Shown piece after piece: positions 49,325 through 57,989 of a stretch of DNA of 64,000 nt. The stretch is taken from contig NZ_LWLE01000034.1 of NCBI RefSeq assembly GCF_001905125.1, positions 470,791 to 534,790 of the forward strand, written 5' to 3'. Positions within the stretch are counted from its first letter, which is position 1. The number at the start of each line of letters is the position of its first letter. A program made the position numbers and the translations under genes. The notes beneath the pieces were generated by a model, which had not been told where the DNA came from, searched no databases, and worked only from the letters and a program-made list of their open reading frames with translations. Source of the stretch: Streptomyces sp. TSRI0281 (GTDB lineage: Bacteria > Actinomycetota > Actinomycetes > Streptomycetales > Streptomycetaceae).

Positions 49325-49351
49325 AAGAGCGCGCCGGATCGGCGCGCTCTT
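49325..49351 (+). terminator. Hairpin terminator after the anti-sigma gene
   Basis: AAGAGCGCGCC (49325-49335) pairs with GGCGCGCTCTT (49341-49351), followed by TGTCTTCC. Confidence 0.85.
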
Positions 49352-49469
49352 TGTCTTCCCTCCACAAGGCGCCGGGCGTACCTTGAGCGCCCAATCTGAT
49401 GTGTCGTCAGCAAATCGCGCCGGTACGGAACACGGCGCGCGGCGACTTCCGGCGTGAGGGGAACACGAG

Positions 49470-50159
49470 GTGTCGAACCAGAAGCGGACAGCGCTGGCGC
49501 TGGCGTCTGCGCTGGCGGGCTCGGTGGTGCTGATGGCCGCACCCGCCGCGCATGCCGAGGTCGTGGACGTCAACTACCAGTGTCAGACGCCCATCGGGCC
49601 CAAGGGCGCGGTGTCGCCCATCGATATCAAGGGCGTCAAGAGCGGCAGCGGCTACCAGCTCACCATGTCCTTCCAGAAGGGCGTCTCCTCCAGTCCGGTC
49701 GAACTGGGCAAGGGGGCCATGAAGCCGAGCGCGGTGATCAAGCTGGGCGGCGCCGAGCAGGGGCAGATCCAGGTGACCGGACCCGCCAACGCGGAGGCGA
49801 TTCCGCCCAACACCCCCATCAAGATCAGTGACTTGACGGGCATGTACACCCCGAAGAAGAGCGGCAAGGTCACCTTCACCGCCGGGGTGCTCACCATCAA
49901 GGCCGTCGGTACGACCACCACCTGCACGCCCAAGAACAGCCCCGGTCCTTCGCTCGAACTCGATGTGCAGGGCTCGGGCGGTTCCTCGGGCGGCTCGGGC
50001 GGCGCCCCCGCGGCCCCTCCGGCGGGTGGCGGCGAACTGCCGAAGACCGGCCCGCTCGACTCGGCGGCAGCGCTCGGCACGCTCGGCGGCACCGTGCTGC
50101 TGACCGGGGCGGCCGGGGTGCTGTGGCTGACCCGGCGCGGGCAGCGGACCACGGGCTGA
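49470..50159 (+). CDS. Sortase-anchored surface protein (LPKTG)
   Basis: The 229-residue protein has a signal peptide (MSNQKRTALALASALAGSVV..APAAHA), an extracellular beta-sandwich domain (about residues 30-165) with VNYQCQTPIGPKGAVSPIDIK and TAGVLTIKAVGTTTTCTP, a Gly/Ser/Ala/Pro-rich linker, and a C-terminal LPKTG motif, hydrophobic helix and RRGQR tail. It is thus covalently attached to peptidoglycan. The domain resembles the actinobacterial DUF6801-type surface domain and is repeated in the last gene of this cluster. GTG start after GAGGGG. Confidence 0.82.
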   Translation: MSNQKRTALALASALAGSVVLMAAPAAHAEVVDVNYQCQTPIGPKGAVSPIDIKGVKSGSGYQLTMSFQKGVSSSPVELGKGAMKPSAVIKLGGAEQGQIQVTGPANAEAIPPNTPIKISDLTGMYTPKKSGKVTFTAGVLTIKAVGTTTTCTPKNSPGPSLELDVQGSGGSSGGSGGAPAAPPAGGGELPKTGPLDSAAALGTLGGTVLLTGAAGVLWLTRRGQRTTG

Positions 50160-50269
50160 GCCCCTGCCGCCGAGCCGCCCGCGCCGAAGAACGCGCGGGT
50201 CGCGCGGGCGCAAAGGGCGCAAAGGGCGTGAACGTCGCACAGGGAGCATCAAGGGAGCGGGAGCCGTCC

Positions 50270-51238
50270 ATGTCGCCGTTGACCGCGTACGCCGCCCGAG
50301 CGGCGCTCACCGTACTGCTGTGCGCCTGCTCCATCACCCCGGTGGCGGCGGCGGACGGCTCCTCGGACACCGCGGGCTCCGCCGGCTGGGTGGCGCGGCC
50401 GGCGGCCGGGGGCGCCCGTACCGGCGACAGCGGGCGGCCGTACTTCTACCTGGAGGGCGTACCCGGCACGGTCCTCCAGGACCGGCTCTCGGTGACCAAC
50501 CCCGGCCGGACCCCGCTGACCGTACGGCTGCGGGGCACCGACACGTACCGGCGAGAGGGCGCCGACCCTGCCGTACGGGAGGCGAAGGGCTCCACCGGGG
50601 CCGGGGCATGGCTGCGGCTCGCCTCGGGGAAGGTGACCGTGCCCGCCCGCACCCGCGCCGAGGTGCCGTTCGCCGTCACCGTGCCCCCGGACACGGCGCC
50701 CGGCGACCACGCAGGGGCGATCGTGGCGGAGAGCGGCGGCCGTACGGTGGGCGTCCCGATCCGGCTGCGGGTCGGCGGGCCGACGCTGGCGGCGCTCACC
50801 GTGGAGGACGTCGCGGTGTCCGGGCGCACCATCCACTACACGCTGGTCAACCGCGGCAACGCGACCCTGGCGCCGCGGCTGGCCGTGAGCGCGGACGGGG
50901 TCTTCGGCGCGCTGCTGCGCCGCGAGGCCCGCGCCCTGCCGCTGGAACTGCGCCCCGGACAGCGGGTGGAGCTCACCGAACCCTGGCGGGACGCCCCTGC
51001 CCTCGACTCCGCGACGGTCCGGCTGCGGGTCACGGCCGCGGGCGGTGCGCACGACGAGGCGTCGGCCTCGGCGACGTACGTCCCCGGAGCCCCGTTGGCG
51101 GGCGGTGCGCTGCTGGTTCTGGGCGCCCTCGCCGCAGGCGCGTACCGGCTCCGGCTCGGGCACCGGCTGCGGCTTCGTCACGGACATCGACAGGACTCCG
51201 ACGAAAGGCACGTGGTGAAGGCGGGAGCGGACACGTGA
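50270..51238 (+). CDS. DUF916-like secreted membrane protein
   Basis: The 322-residue protein has a signal peptide (AARAALTVLLCACSITPVAAA), then GRPYFYLEGVPGTVLQDRLSVTNPGRTPLTVRL and WLRLASGKVTVPARTRAEVPFAVTVPPDTAPGDHAGAIVAES, the layout of DUF916/WxL-binding Ig-like domains, and a second beta domain. A C-terminal helix (GGALLVLGALAAGAYRL) is followed by basic repeats (RLGHRLRLRHGHR), so it is membrane-anchored facing out. In Firmicutes DUF916 proteins occur with LPxTG and WxL partners; a comparable surface complex is likely here. GTGA overlap with the next gene. Confidence 0.8.
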   Translation: MSPLTAYAARAALTVLLCACSITPVAAADGSSDTAGSAGWVARPAAGGARTGDSGRPYFYLEGVPGTVLQDRLSVTNPGRTPLTVRLRGTDTYRREGADPAVREAKGSTGAGAWLRLASGKVTVPARTRAEVPFAVTVPPDTAPGDHAGAIVAESGGRTVGVPIRLRVGGPTLAALTVEDVAVSGRTIHYTLVNRGNATLAPRLAVSADGVFGALLRREARALPLELRPGQRVELTEPWRDAPALDSATVRLRVTAAGGAHDEASASATYVPGAPLAGGALLVLGALAAGAYRLRLGHRLRLRHGHRQDSDERHVVKAGADT

Positions 51239-52407
51239 GGGAACTGACCGGACCGGCGACCCCAGGACGCGGCAACCACCGCCGACCCCCCATACCGCTT
51301 CGCGCGCCGCTGACCGTACCGCTTCGCGCTCCGCTGCCGAAGCTGCTCGTCGCGCTGCTGCTCTGCCTGCTGCCCGCGCTGCTGCTCCTGGGCTCCACCG
51401 GAGCCCGTGCGGCGGACGGCCGGCCCGCCGTCACCCTGTCCAAGAAGGAGGCGGGCAAGGGCGGCGAGATCACCGTCAAGGGCAGTGGCTGGCGGGCCGA
51501 CACCCTGCTGATGCTGCTGATCTGCGGGCAGTCCACCCCGGACAAGGGCGTGATCGGCGGCACCAACTCCTGCGCCAACGCCGAGGGCAGGGCCGTCACC
51601 ACCGACAAGTCCGGCGCCTTCAGTAAGAAGATGCCGGTGGCCGAGCCGCCGAAACCCTGCCCGTGTGTCGTGCATGTCGTCACGGTGACCGGGGAACAGG
51701 CCGTCGCCGACGCGGTGTTCACGGTCGCCGGGCACCCGACGGCACCGCTGCCGCGGCCGACCGGCGGGAAGCTCGCGGTACTGGCCACCACCCGGCTGGA
51801 GGGTGACAGCTCACTGCTCACCTGGTTCGGTGCCCCGGCGTCGCGGCGGCTGGTCGTCACCGTCGGCAATCTCGGCTCCGCCCCGGTCACGGACCCCGTC
51901 TTCGAGGTGGGCACCGCGCACGGCGTGTACGCCCCGCAGTGGGAGGAACACCAGTGGCGCGGCACCGTCGCGCCAGGCCGCAAGGCACAGATCAAGCTCC
52001 CGGTCGAACTGGCGGCGGGCGCCCACGGCGACTACCAGGTCTCCCTGCGGTACGGCACGAAAGTGCTGGCCGAGCAGCCCTGGGGAGTGGGCCGCCCCTG
52101 GGGCGTGACGCTCTTCTGGATCCTGCTGTGCGTCGTCGTCCCGGCCGCCGTCTTCCGTATCGGCATGGCGATCGTCGACAAAGTACGGCCCCGCTCGGAC
52201 CGGGCGGGCGCCCGTTCCGGCCGCCACCGCCCCCCGCAGCCGCCGGAGGCGACCGCGAACCTGCCCGTCCTGCGCCGCAGAGGCGGCACGGCACCGCAGG
52301 CGCCCCCGGCCGAAGGCCCGACGACGACGACCACGGCCGCGCTGCCGTGGTTCACCCCGGATTCCGCACCGTCAGAGAACCGACCCACGACGAAGGGACA
52401 TTCGTGA
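51235..52407 (+). CDS. Neocarzinostatin-like secreted membrane protein
   Basis: The 390-residue protein has a long hydrophobic signal (KLLVALLLCLLPALLLLGSTGARAA), an Ig-like domain (about residues 62-165: AVTLSKKEAGKGGEITVKGSGWRADTLLMLLICGQ, cysteines as in macromomycin/neocarzinostatin families, PCPCVVHVVTV), a second beta domain (SRRLVVTVGNLGSAPVTDPVFEV), a membrane helix (VTLFWILLCVVVPAAVFRIGMAIV) and a Pro-rich cytosolic tail. It is the third gene of the surface cluster; GTGA overlaps on both sides. Confidence 0.75.
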   Translation: MRELTGPATPGRGNHRRPPIPLRAPLTVPLRAPLPKLLVALLLCLLPALLLLGSTGARAADGRPAVTLSKKEAGKGGEITVKGSGWRADTLLMLLICGQSTPDKGVIGGTNSCANAEGRAVTTDKSGAFSKKMPVAEPPKPCPCVVHVVTVTGEQAVADAVFTVAGHPTAPLPRPTGGKLAVLATTRLEGDSSLLTWFGAPASRRLVVTVGNLGSAPVTDPVFEVGTAHGVYAPQWEEHQWRGTVAPGRKAQIKLPVELAAGAHGDYQVSLRYGTKVLAEQPWGVGRPWGVTLFWILLCVVVPAAVFRIGMAIVDKVRPRSDRAGARSGRHRPPQPPEATANLPVLRRRGGTAPQAPPAEGPTTTTTAALPWFTPDSAPSENRPTTKGHS

Positions 52408-53768
52408 GCACGCAACGGAGGATGAGCGCGGCCGGAGTCGCGCTGATGCTCGGCGGCGCGGGCATTCTGCTGGCCGCGAGCCCGGCCCAGGCCGCCGACG
52501 TCTCGTACAGCACGGAGTGCATACCGCCACCCATTTCGGGGCTGCCCGCCGTGCAGGGCACCACCAAGGTGCAGCTGACCGCGCCCGCCGAGGCGAAGGT
52601 CGGTGACGAGATCGAGGTCGTCTGGAAGACGGTGGCCGCCGCTTCCAAGAATCCCGACATCCTCGACCTGGGCAAGGACACGGTGAAGCCGACCGGCACC
52701 ATCAAGGTGGGCGGTGCGGCGAGCGGCGAGCTGAAGCTGGAAGGGCCGCGGCAGAACCCGCCGATCCCCAAGAACAGCCCCATGGTGCTGCCCGACATGA
52801 AGGGCACACTGAAGCTGGACATGGCCGGGGAGATCACACTGACCCCGGACGCGTACAGCATCAACGTGTCCAAGCCGATCTCCACGGACACCAAGTGCGC
52901 CCCGAAGGAGGCCGTCCAGCCCGGCGCCACGATCAAGGTGACGGAGGGCGGCGGCACCACGACCGGCGGCACGGCCAACGGAGGCACGACCGTCGGCGGC
53001 ACGACGGCAGGGGGCACGACCGCCGGTGGTACGACGGCGGGTGGTACATCGGCCGGTGGCACGGACTCCGGGGGCTCCGGCCCCGGCGGGTCCGGCGGCT
53101 CCAGCGGCGGCGGCGAGGGGCAGACCGACTTCCCCGGCAAGGAAGTGTCCGTCGCGTACGCCTGCAAGACGCCCATCGGGGACAAGAAGGCCACGTCCCC
53201 CGTGAAGATCAGCGCCAAGAAGAGCGGCGGCGGCTACGCCCTCACCGTGAAGTTCAGCAAGTCGGTGATGGACAGCCCGATCGACATCCCGGCGAACCAG
53301 GTGAAGCCCTCCATGGAGGTCAAGCTCGGCGGGGCGGACAAGGGCACCGTCCATGTCGTGGGCCCCCTGAACAAGGAGGTCATCAAGACCGGCGCACCGA
53401 TCGAGATCCCCGATCTCACCGGTACGTACAAGCCGGGCGCGAGCGGGAAGTCCACGCTGAGCCCCGGCGTACTGACCGTGCTGGCCGCCGGTACGACGAC
53501 GACCTGCACCCCGCCCGCGGGGGTCGCCGTCTCGCTGGAACTGGACACCTCCGCCCAGCCGGGCGGGGCGTCCGGCGGTGACACGGCGGGCTCCGGCGGC
53601 GCCGCGGCATCGGGCGGCGGTACGGACTCCGGCGGTGGCCTGGCCGCCACCGGCGCCGAGGACGACGGCGCCCTGCGCGCACTCGGTCTGGTCGCCGGTA
53701 CGGCGATCCTGCTGGGCGGCGCGGTGTTCACGTTCACCCCGTGGCGCAGGCTGCGCGGTACTCGCTGA
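52404..53768 (+). CDS. Sortase-anchored surface protein with two repeat domains (LAATG)
   Basis: The 454-residue protein has a signal peptide (SAAGVALMLGGAGILLAASPAQAA), two related beta domains (about residues 30-185 and 245-390: GDKKATSPVKISAKKSGGGYALTVKF and TAGVLTV..TTTTCTP match the LPKTG gene product), joined by a GGTTAGGTT-type linker (15-bp repeats, about 52953-53070), and a C-terminal LAATG motif, membrane helix and RRLRGTR tail. The LAxTG motif suits class E sortases of Streptomyces. Gene duplication of one domain type within a single operon is apparent. Confidence 0.82.
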   Translation: MSTQRRMSAAGVALMLGGAGILLAASPAQAADVSYSTECIPPPISGLPAVQGTTKVQLTAPAEAKVGDEIEVVWKTVAAASKNPDILDLGKDTVKPTGTIKVGGAASGELKLEGPRQNPPIPKNSPMVLPDMKGTLKLDMAGEITLTPDAYSINVSKPISTDTKCAPKEAVQPGATIKVTEGGGTTTGGTANGGTTVGGTTAGGTTAGGTTAGGTSAGGTDSGGSGPGGSGGSSGGGEGQTDFPGKEVSVAYACKTPIGDKKATSPVKISAKKSGGGYALTVKFSKSVMDSPIDIPANQVKPSMEVKLGGADKGTVHVVGPLNKEVIKTGAPIEIPDLTGTYKPGASGKSTLSPGVLTVLAAGTTTTCTPPAGVAVSLELDTSAQPGGASGGDTAGSGGAAASGGGTDSGGGLAATGAEDDGALRALGLVAGTAILLGGAVFTFTPWRRLRGTR

Positions 53769-53951
53769 CGCACCGCGCGACGAGCCGTACGGCACGACGA
53801 GCCGTAGCCGTATGGCACGACGAGACACCGCACGACGAGACACACCGCACGACGAGCCGTACCGCACGACGAAGAGCCGCCGCACCGTTCTCCCGGTGCG
53901 GCGGCCCTTCCGTTCACGGACGGGGTGCGGCGGCCCTTCCGTTCACGGACG
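53769..53951 (+). repeat. Repeat-rich spacer with GCACGACGAG units and a 28-bp direct repeat
   Basis: GCACGACGAG or close variants occur about six times in 53777-53875, and a 28-bp block starting GGTGCGGCGGCCC is present twice, at 53895-53922 and 53924-53951. The second duplicates the right arm of the terminator and its flank. Probably slippage or recombination products. Confidence 0.75.
53876..53905. terminator. Terminator between surface cluster and peptide transporter
   Basis: GCCGCCGCACCG (53876-53887) pairs perfectly with CGGTGCGGCGGC (53894-53905) around TTCTCC. The genes on both sides converge on it. Confidence 0.8.
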
Positions 53952-53968
53952 ACGAGTGTCAGTACCCG

Positions 53969-55456
53969 TCAGCGCACATCACCCATGAGGGTGGCGACCT
54001 TCTTGCGGTACATCCAGATCGAGAACCCGGCCACGATCGCGAGCGCCGCTTCCAGCCCCACCATCCCGGTTCTGTTCAGATCCACCCCGGCCAGCGACAG
54101 CAGGCTGGTGGTGCAGTCGCCCGCGGTGACGGCCAGGAACCAGACACCCATCATCTGGCTGCCGTACTTCGCCGGAGCCATCTTCGTGGTGACCGAGAGG
54201 CCGACAGGCGAGAGGCACAGCTCACCGACGGTCTGCAGGAAGTAGATCGATACCAGCCACATCGGGCTGACCTTGTCGCCGTCCGAGGCCAGCGTCAGCG
54301 GCATCATGAAGACGAGGAACGACACACCGACGAGGAAGAGACCCGAGCCGAACTTGACGACCGTGCTCGGCTCCTTGCCGCGCCGGTTGAGCGCCAGCCA
54401 GATCCAGGCCACCACCGGCGCGAGCGCCATGATGAAGACCGGGTTCACCGACTGGTACCAGGAGGTCGGGAAGTCCACACCGAACAGGCTGTTCGAGGTC
54501 GAGGACTCGCCGAAGAGCGACATCGTCGAGCCGCCCTGGTCGTAGATCATCCAGAAGACGGCCGCCGCCACGAAGAACCAGATGTAGCCGGACATCTTCG
54601 ACTGCTCGGTGGCGGAGAGGTCCTTGTCCCGCTTTATGCGCGCCAGCACGGCGACCGGAATGATCAGACCGGCGACGGTGATCGGGACGAGCGCCCAGTT
54701 CAGCGTGTAGACGTCCGTGGCCACCAGTACGCCGTAGAAGACGACGGCGACGATCAGCCACAGCAGACCCTTGCGCAGGGTGGAGCGGCGCTCCTGGGCC
54801 GACAGCGGCTTCGGGACGATGCTGGAGCGGGCGTCCAGGTGGCGCGTACCGATGAGGAACTGGGCCAGACCCAGCGCCATGCCGAGCGCGGCGATGGCGA
54901 AACCGAGGTGCCAGTTCACCTTCTCGCCGATCGTGCCGATGATCAGCGGGGCGGCGAAGGCACCGAGGTTGATGCCCATGTAGAAGACGGTGAAGCCACC
55001 GTCGCGTCGCGGGTCGTCCGGGCCGGAGTAGAGGTGGCCGACCATCGTGGAGATGTTGGCCTTCAGCAGACCGGAACCGAGTGCGACCAGCGCCAGACCG
55101 GCGAAGAACGTGCCGGTGCCGGGCAGGGCCAGCGTCAGGTGGCCGAGCATGATGACCCCGGCCGAGATGGTGACCGTCCTCCGCGGCCCCCAGACGCGGT
55201 CTCCGAACCAGCCGCCGGGCATGGCGAGCAGGTAGACCATCGCCATGTAGATGGAGTAGATCGCGGTGGCGGTCGCCGCGTTCATGTCCAGGCCGGAGCT
55301 GGAGACGAGGTAGAGCGGAAGCAGGGCCCGCATGCCGTAGAAGCTGAAGCGCTCCCACATCTCGGTCATGAAGAGAGTGGCCAGGCCGCGGGGGTGGCCG
55401 AAGAAGGTCTTTCCGCCGGTCGTACTGGCCGAATCCTTCGTCAGGCTGGACGCCAT
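53969..55456 (-). CDS. POT-family oligopeptide transporter
   Basis: The 495-residue protein has twelve or more membrane helices and the POT motifs FFGHPRGLATLFMTEMWERFSFYGMRALL, GGWFGDRVWGPRRTVTISAG, GFTVFYMGINLGAFAAP and SVGELCLSP-type sequence (QTVGELCLSPVGLSVTTKMAP). It imports di- and tripeptides with protons. The ATG at 55456 gives the family N terminus; upstream extension lacks similarity. Confidence 0.92.
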   Translation of the reverse strand: MASSLTKDSASTTGGKTFFGHPRGLATLFMTEMWERFSFYGMRALLPLYLVSSSGLDMNAATATAIYSIYMAMVYLLAMPGGWFGDRVWGPRRTVTISAGVIMLGHLTLALPGTGTFFAGLALVALGSGLLKANISTMVGHLYSGPDDPRRDGGFTVFYMGINLGAFAAPLIIGTIGEKVNWHLGFAIAALGMALGLAQFLIGTRHLDARSSIVPKPLSAQERRSTLRKGLLWLIVAVVFYGVLVATDVYTLNWALVPITVAGLIIPVAVLARIKRDKDLSATEQSKMSGYIWFFVAAAVFWMIYDQGGSTMSLFGESSTSNSLFGVDFPTSWYQSVNPVFIMALAPVVAWIWLALNRRGKEPSTVVKFGSGLFLVGVSFLVFMMPLTLASDGDKVSPMWLVSIYFLQTVGELCLSPVGLSVTTKMAPAKYGSQMMGVWFLAVTAGDCTTSLLSLAGVDLNRTGMVGLEAALAIVAGFSIWMYRKKVATLMGDVR

Positions 55457-55952
55457 GGTCGATCCTTGCTGGTCGGGACGCGTCGCCTGGTGAGCGTTAC
55501 GCGCCCGGTGGGGGGTAGCCGGCACCGACACGGGCAGCCCCACCCCCGACGCCCGAAGGGGGATTCGCCCCGTACGCCGGGCTCCGTAGGGGAGAGCTCG
55601 GCGCCGCGGGCTGGGGAAGAACCGCATCGGGATCCACGCCCGACGCGCGTCCTCGCGCTCCGGGCCCGGCCCACAGGTCATTCACTCATGTCACGGCCGG
55701 CGGGTAACCGGCCCGCACACAAAAGAGACCCTTGGCGCTTAAAGCTGCCCAAAGGTCCTTGAGTAGTGCAACAGGCGTCGGGACACCATACGACACGACA
55801 CAGCCGGATATGAAAGGACATGAGACCTGGATCACAGGTGTTGAAGGAATCGGGCTCGCACATTCAAAGGTGTCGGTCCGTTCTGTGGCCCAGACCCGCA
55901 GGCGTTGGCGAGCGCTTCACCCTGGGCGCCCCGTGCGGTCTACCATCACCAC
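55457..55952. other. Long divergent intergenic region
   Basis: About 500 bases between the transporter and the response regulator. It contains the leader or promoter region of the transporter on the minus strand, a hairpin at 55727-55757 (GACCCTTGG / CCAAAGGTC), and a 48-codon frame at 55810-55956 that ends in an ATGA overlap with the response regulator but has no ribosome site and probably is not translated. The promoter of the response regulator is at its right end. Confidence 0.5.
55941..55952 (+). promoter_or_regulatory. -10 box implying a leaderless response-regulator mRNA
   Basis: TACCAT (55941-55946) lies 6 bases before the ATG at 55953 with no ribosome site between, the standard geometry of a leaderless Streptomyces transcript. 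No good -35 is seen. Confidence 0.6.
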
Positions 55953-56630
55953 ATGACCCGTGTACTGCTCGCCGAGGACGACGCATCCATCTCGGAGCCA
56001 CTGGCCCGCGCCCTGCGTCGGGAGGGTTACGAGGTCGAGGTCCGCCAGGACGGTCCGACCGCGCTCGACGCCGGACTCCAGGGGGGCGTCGACCTGGTCG
56101 TCCTCGACCTGGGCCTGCCCGGGATGGACGGCCTCGAAGTCGCCCGCCGGCTCCGCGCCGACGGACACACCGTGCCGATCCTGGTGCTGACGGCCCGTGC
56201 CGACGAGGTCGACACGGTGGTCGGCCTCGACGCGGGGGCCGACGACTACGTCACCAAGCCGTTCCGCCTCGCCGAACTCCTCGCCCGGGTCCGCGCCCTG
56301 CTGCGCCGCGGTGCCACCGAGCCCGCCCCGCAGCCCGCCACCCACGGCGTCCGGATCGACGTCGAGTCGCACCGGGCCTGGATGGGCGAGGAGGAACTCC
56401 AGCTCACCGCGAAGGAGTTCGACCTGCTGCGGGTCCTGGTCCGGGACGCCGGACGGGTCGTCACCCGCGACCAGCTGATGCGCGAGGTCTGGGACACCAC
56501 CTGGTGGTCCTCCACCAAGACGCTCGACATGCACATCTCCTGGCTGCGCAAGAAGCTCGGCGACGACGCGGCCAACCCCCGCTACATCGCGACGGTCCGG
56601 GGCGTCGGCTTCCGGTTCGAGAAGAGCTGA
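55953..56630 (+). CDS. OmpR-family response regulator
   Basis: The 225-residue protein has a receiver domain with phospho-acceptor Asp in DLVVLDLGLPGMDG and a C-terminal winged helix (LTAKEFDLLRVLVRDAGRVVTRDQLMREVW, KTLDMHISWLRKKLGDD, ATVRGVGFRFE). It is paired with the histidine kinase that starts 35 bases later. Regulated genes unknown. Confidence 0.95.
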   Translation: MTRVLLAEDDASISEPLARALRREGYEVEVRQDGPTALDAGLQGGVDLVVLDLGLPGMDGLEVARRLRADGHTVPILVLTARADEVDTVVGLDAGADDYVTKPFRLAELLARVRALLRRGATEPAPQPATHGVRIDVESHRAWMGEEELQLTAKEFDLLRVLVRDAGRVVTRDQLMREVWDTTWWSSTKTLDMHISWLRKKLGDDAANPRYIATVRGVGFRFEKS

Positions 56631-56665
56631 AGCGGAACCGGAAGAGCTGACGAAACGAAGCAGTC

Positions 56666-57931
56666 ATGCGCCGTCGACTGATCAACTCCACGCTCGCCGT
56701 GGTGCTCGTGGTGATCGCCGTCTTCGGTGTCTCCCTGGTCATCGTGGAGACCCGCACCATCAGCGCCAGCGCCCAGGAGAGCGTCGACACCGAGGCGCTG
56801 CGGCTGATCAGCGTCGTGGAGAGCCGGCTGCTGGGCGAGGAGCGGATCACCTCCCCGGTACTGGCCGAACAGGTCGACTCCAGCCGCTACGCCCTGGTCG
56901 AGATCCGCGGCCGGGCCCCCATCGAGGTCGGCGAGCGCCCCACCGGCAACGTCATCCGCAGCACGGCCGAGGGGGAGCAGGGCGAGAAGGTCACCGTCGA
57001 GGAGTCCCGCTCGGCCGTCACCCGTGAGGTCGGCCGGACCCTGCTGATCATCGGCGCGGTGGCGCTGCTCGCGATCGTCTCCGCGGTACTCCTCGCCGTA
57101 CGCCAGGCCAACAAGCTGGCCTCACCCCTCACCGACCTCGCCGAGACCGCCGAACGCCTCGGCTCCGGCGACCCGCGCCCCCGCCACAAGCGCTACGGGG
57201 TGCCGGAGCTGGACCGTGTCGCCGACGTCCTGGACTCCTCGGCCGAACGCATCGCCCGGATGCTGACCGCCGAGCGACGGCTGGCCGCCGACGCCTCGCA
57301 CCAGCTGCGCACGCCGCTGACCGCGCTCTCCATGCGGATCGAGGAGATCTCCGTCACCGACGACCCGGACACGGTGAAGGAGGAGGCGAACATCGCGCTC
57401 ACCCAGGTCGAGCGGCTCACCGACGTGGTGGAGCGGCTGCTGACCAACTCCCGCGACCCGCGTACCGGCTCCGCCGTCGCCTTCGACCTGGACGAGGTCG
57501 TCAAGCAGCAGATCGAGGAGTGGCGCCCGGCCTACCGCAGCGCGGGCCGCGCCATCGTCTGCTCGGGCAAGCACGGGATGCGGGCCGTCGGCACCCCCGG
57601 CGCGGTCGCCCAGGTCCTGGCCGCGCTGATCGAGAACTCCCTGATGCACGGCGGCGGCACCGTCGCCCTGCGGACCAGGGTCACCGGCAACCAGGCGGTC
57701 ATCGAGGTGACGGACGAGGGCCCCGGAGTCCCCGCCGACCTCGGGGCGCGGATCTTCGAGCGGACCATCAGCGGCCGCAACTCCACCGGGATCGGCCTGG
57801 CCGTCGCCCGGGACCTCGCGGAGGCGGACGGCGGGCGGCTCGAACTGCTCCAGCAGCAGCCCGCGGTGTTCGCGCTCTTCCTCAGCCGGGTGGCGCTCAA
57901 CCGCAAGGATCCGGAGCGCCCGGTCCGCTGA
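56666..57931 (+). CDS. Sensor histidine kinase
   Basis: The 421-residue kinase has a signal-anchor helix (INSTLAVVLVVIAVFGVSLVIV), a short extracytoplasmic loop (about residues 30-125), a second helix (LLIIGAVALLAIVSAVLLAV), HAMP (RQANKLASPLTDLAETAERLG), H box ASHQLRTPL (about residue 211), N box LIENSLMHGGG, and G boxes EVTDEGPGVP and STGIGLAVARDL. It phosphorylates the adjacent regulator. Recalled as SCO3062/3063-like pair. Confidence 0.93.
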   Translation: MRRRLINSTLAVVLVVIAVFGVSLVIVETRTISASAQESVDTEALRLISVVESRLLGEERITSPVLAEQVDSSRYALVEIRGRAPIEVGERPTGNVIRSTAEGEQGEKVTVEESRSAVTREVGRTLLIIGAVALLAIVSAVLLAVRQANKLASPLTDLAETAERLGSGDPRPRHKRYGVPELDRVADVLDSSAERIARMLTAERRLAADASHQLRTPLTALSMRIEEISVTDDPDTVKEEANIALTQVERLTDVVERLLTNSRDPRTGSAVAFDLDEVVKQQIEEWRPAYRSAGRAIVCSGKHGMRAVGTPGAVAQVLAALIENSLMHGGGTVALRTRVTGNQAVIEVTDEGPGVPADLGARIFERTISGRNSTGIGLAVARDLAEADGGRLELLQQQPAVFALFLSRVALNRKDPERPVR

Positions 57932-57989
57932 GCGCGGCCTCGGCGGCGTACGGGTTCCGGAGCGGTCGGCGGACGCCGGCGGGACAGCG

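Noticed and set aside
55810..55956. A 48-codon leader peptide before the response regulator
   Set aside because: No ribosome site, and the response regulator appears to be leaderless, so the frame would be upstream of the transcript.
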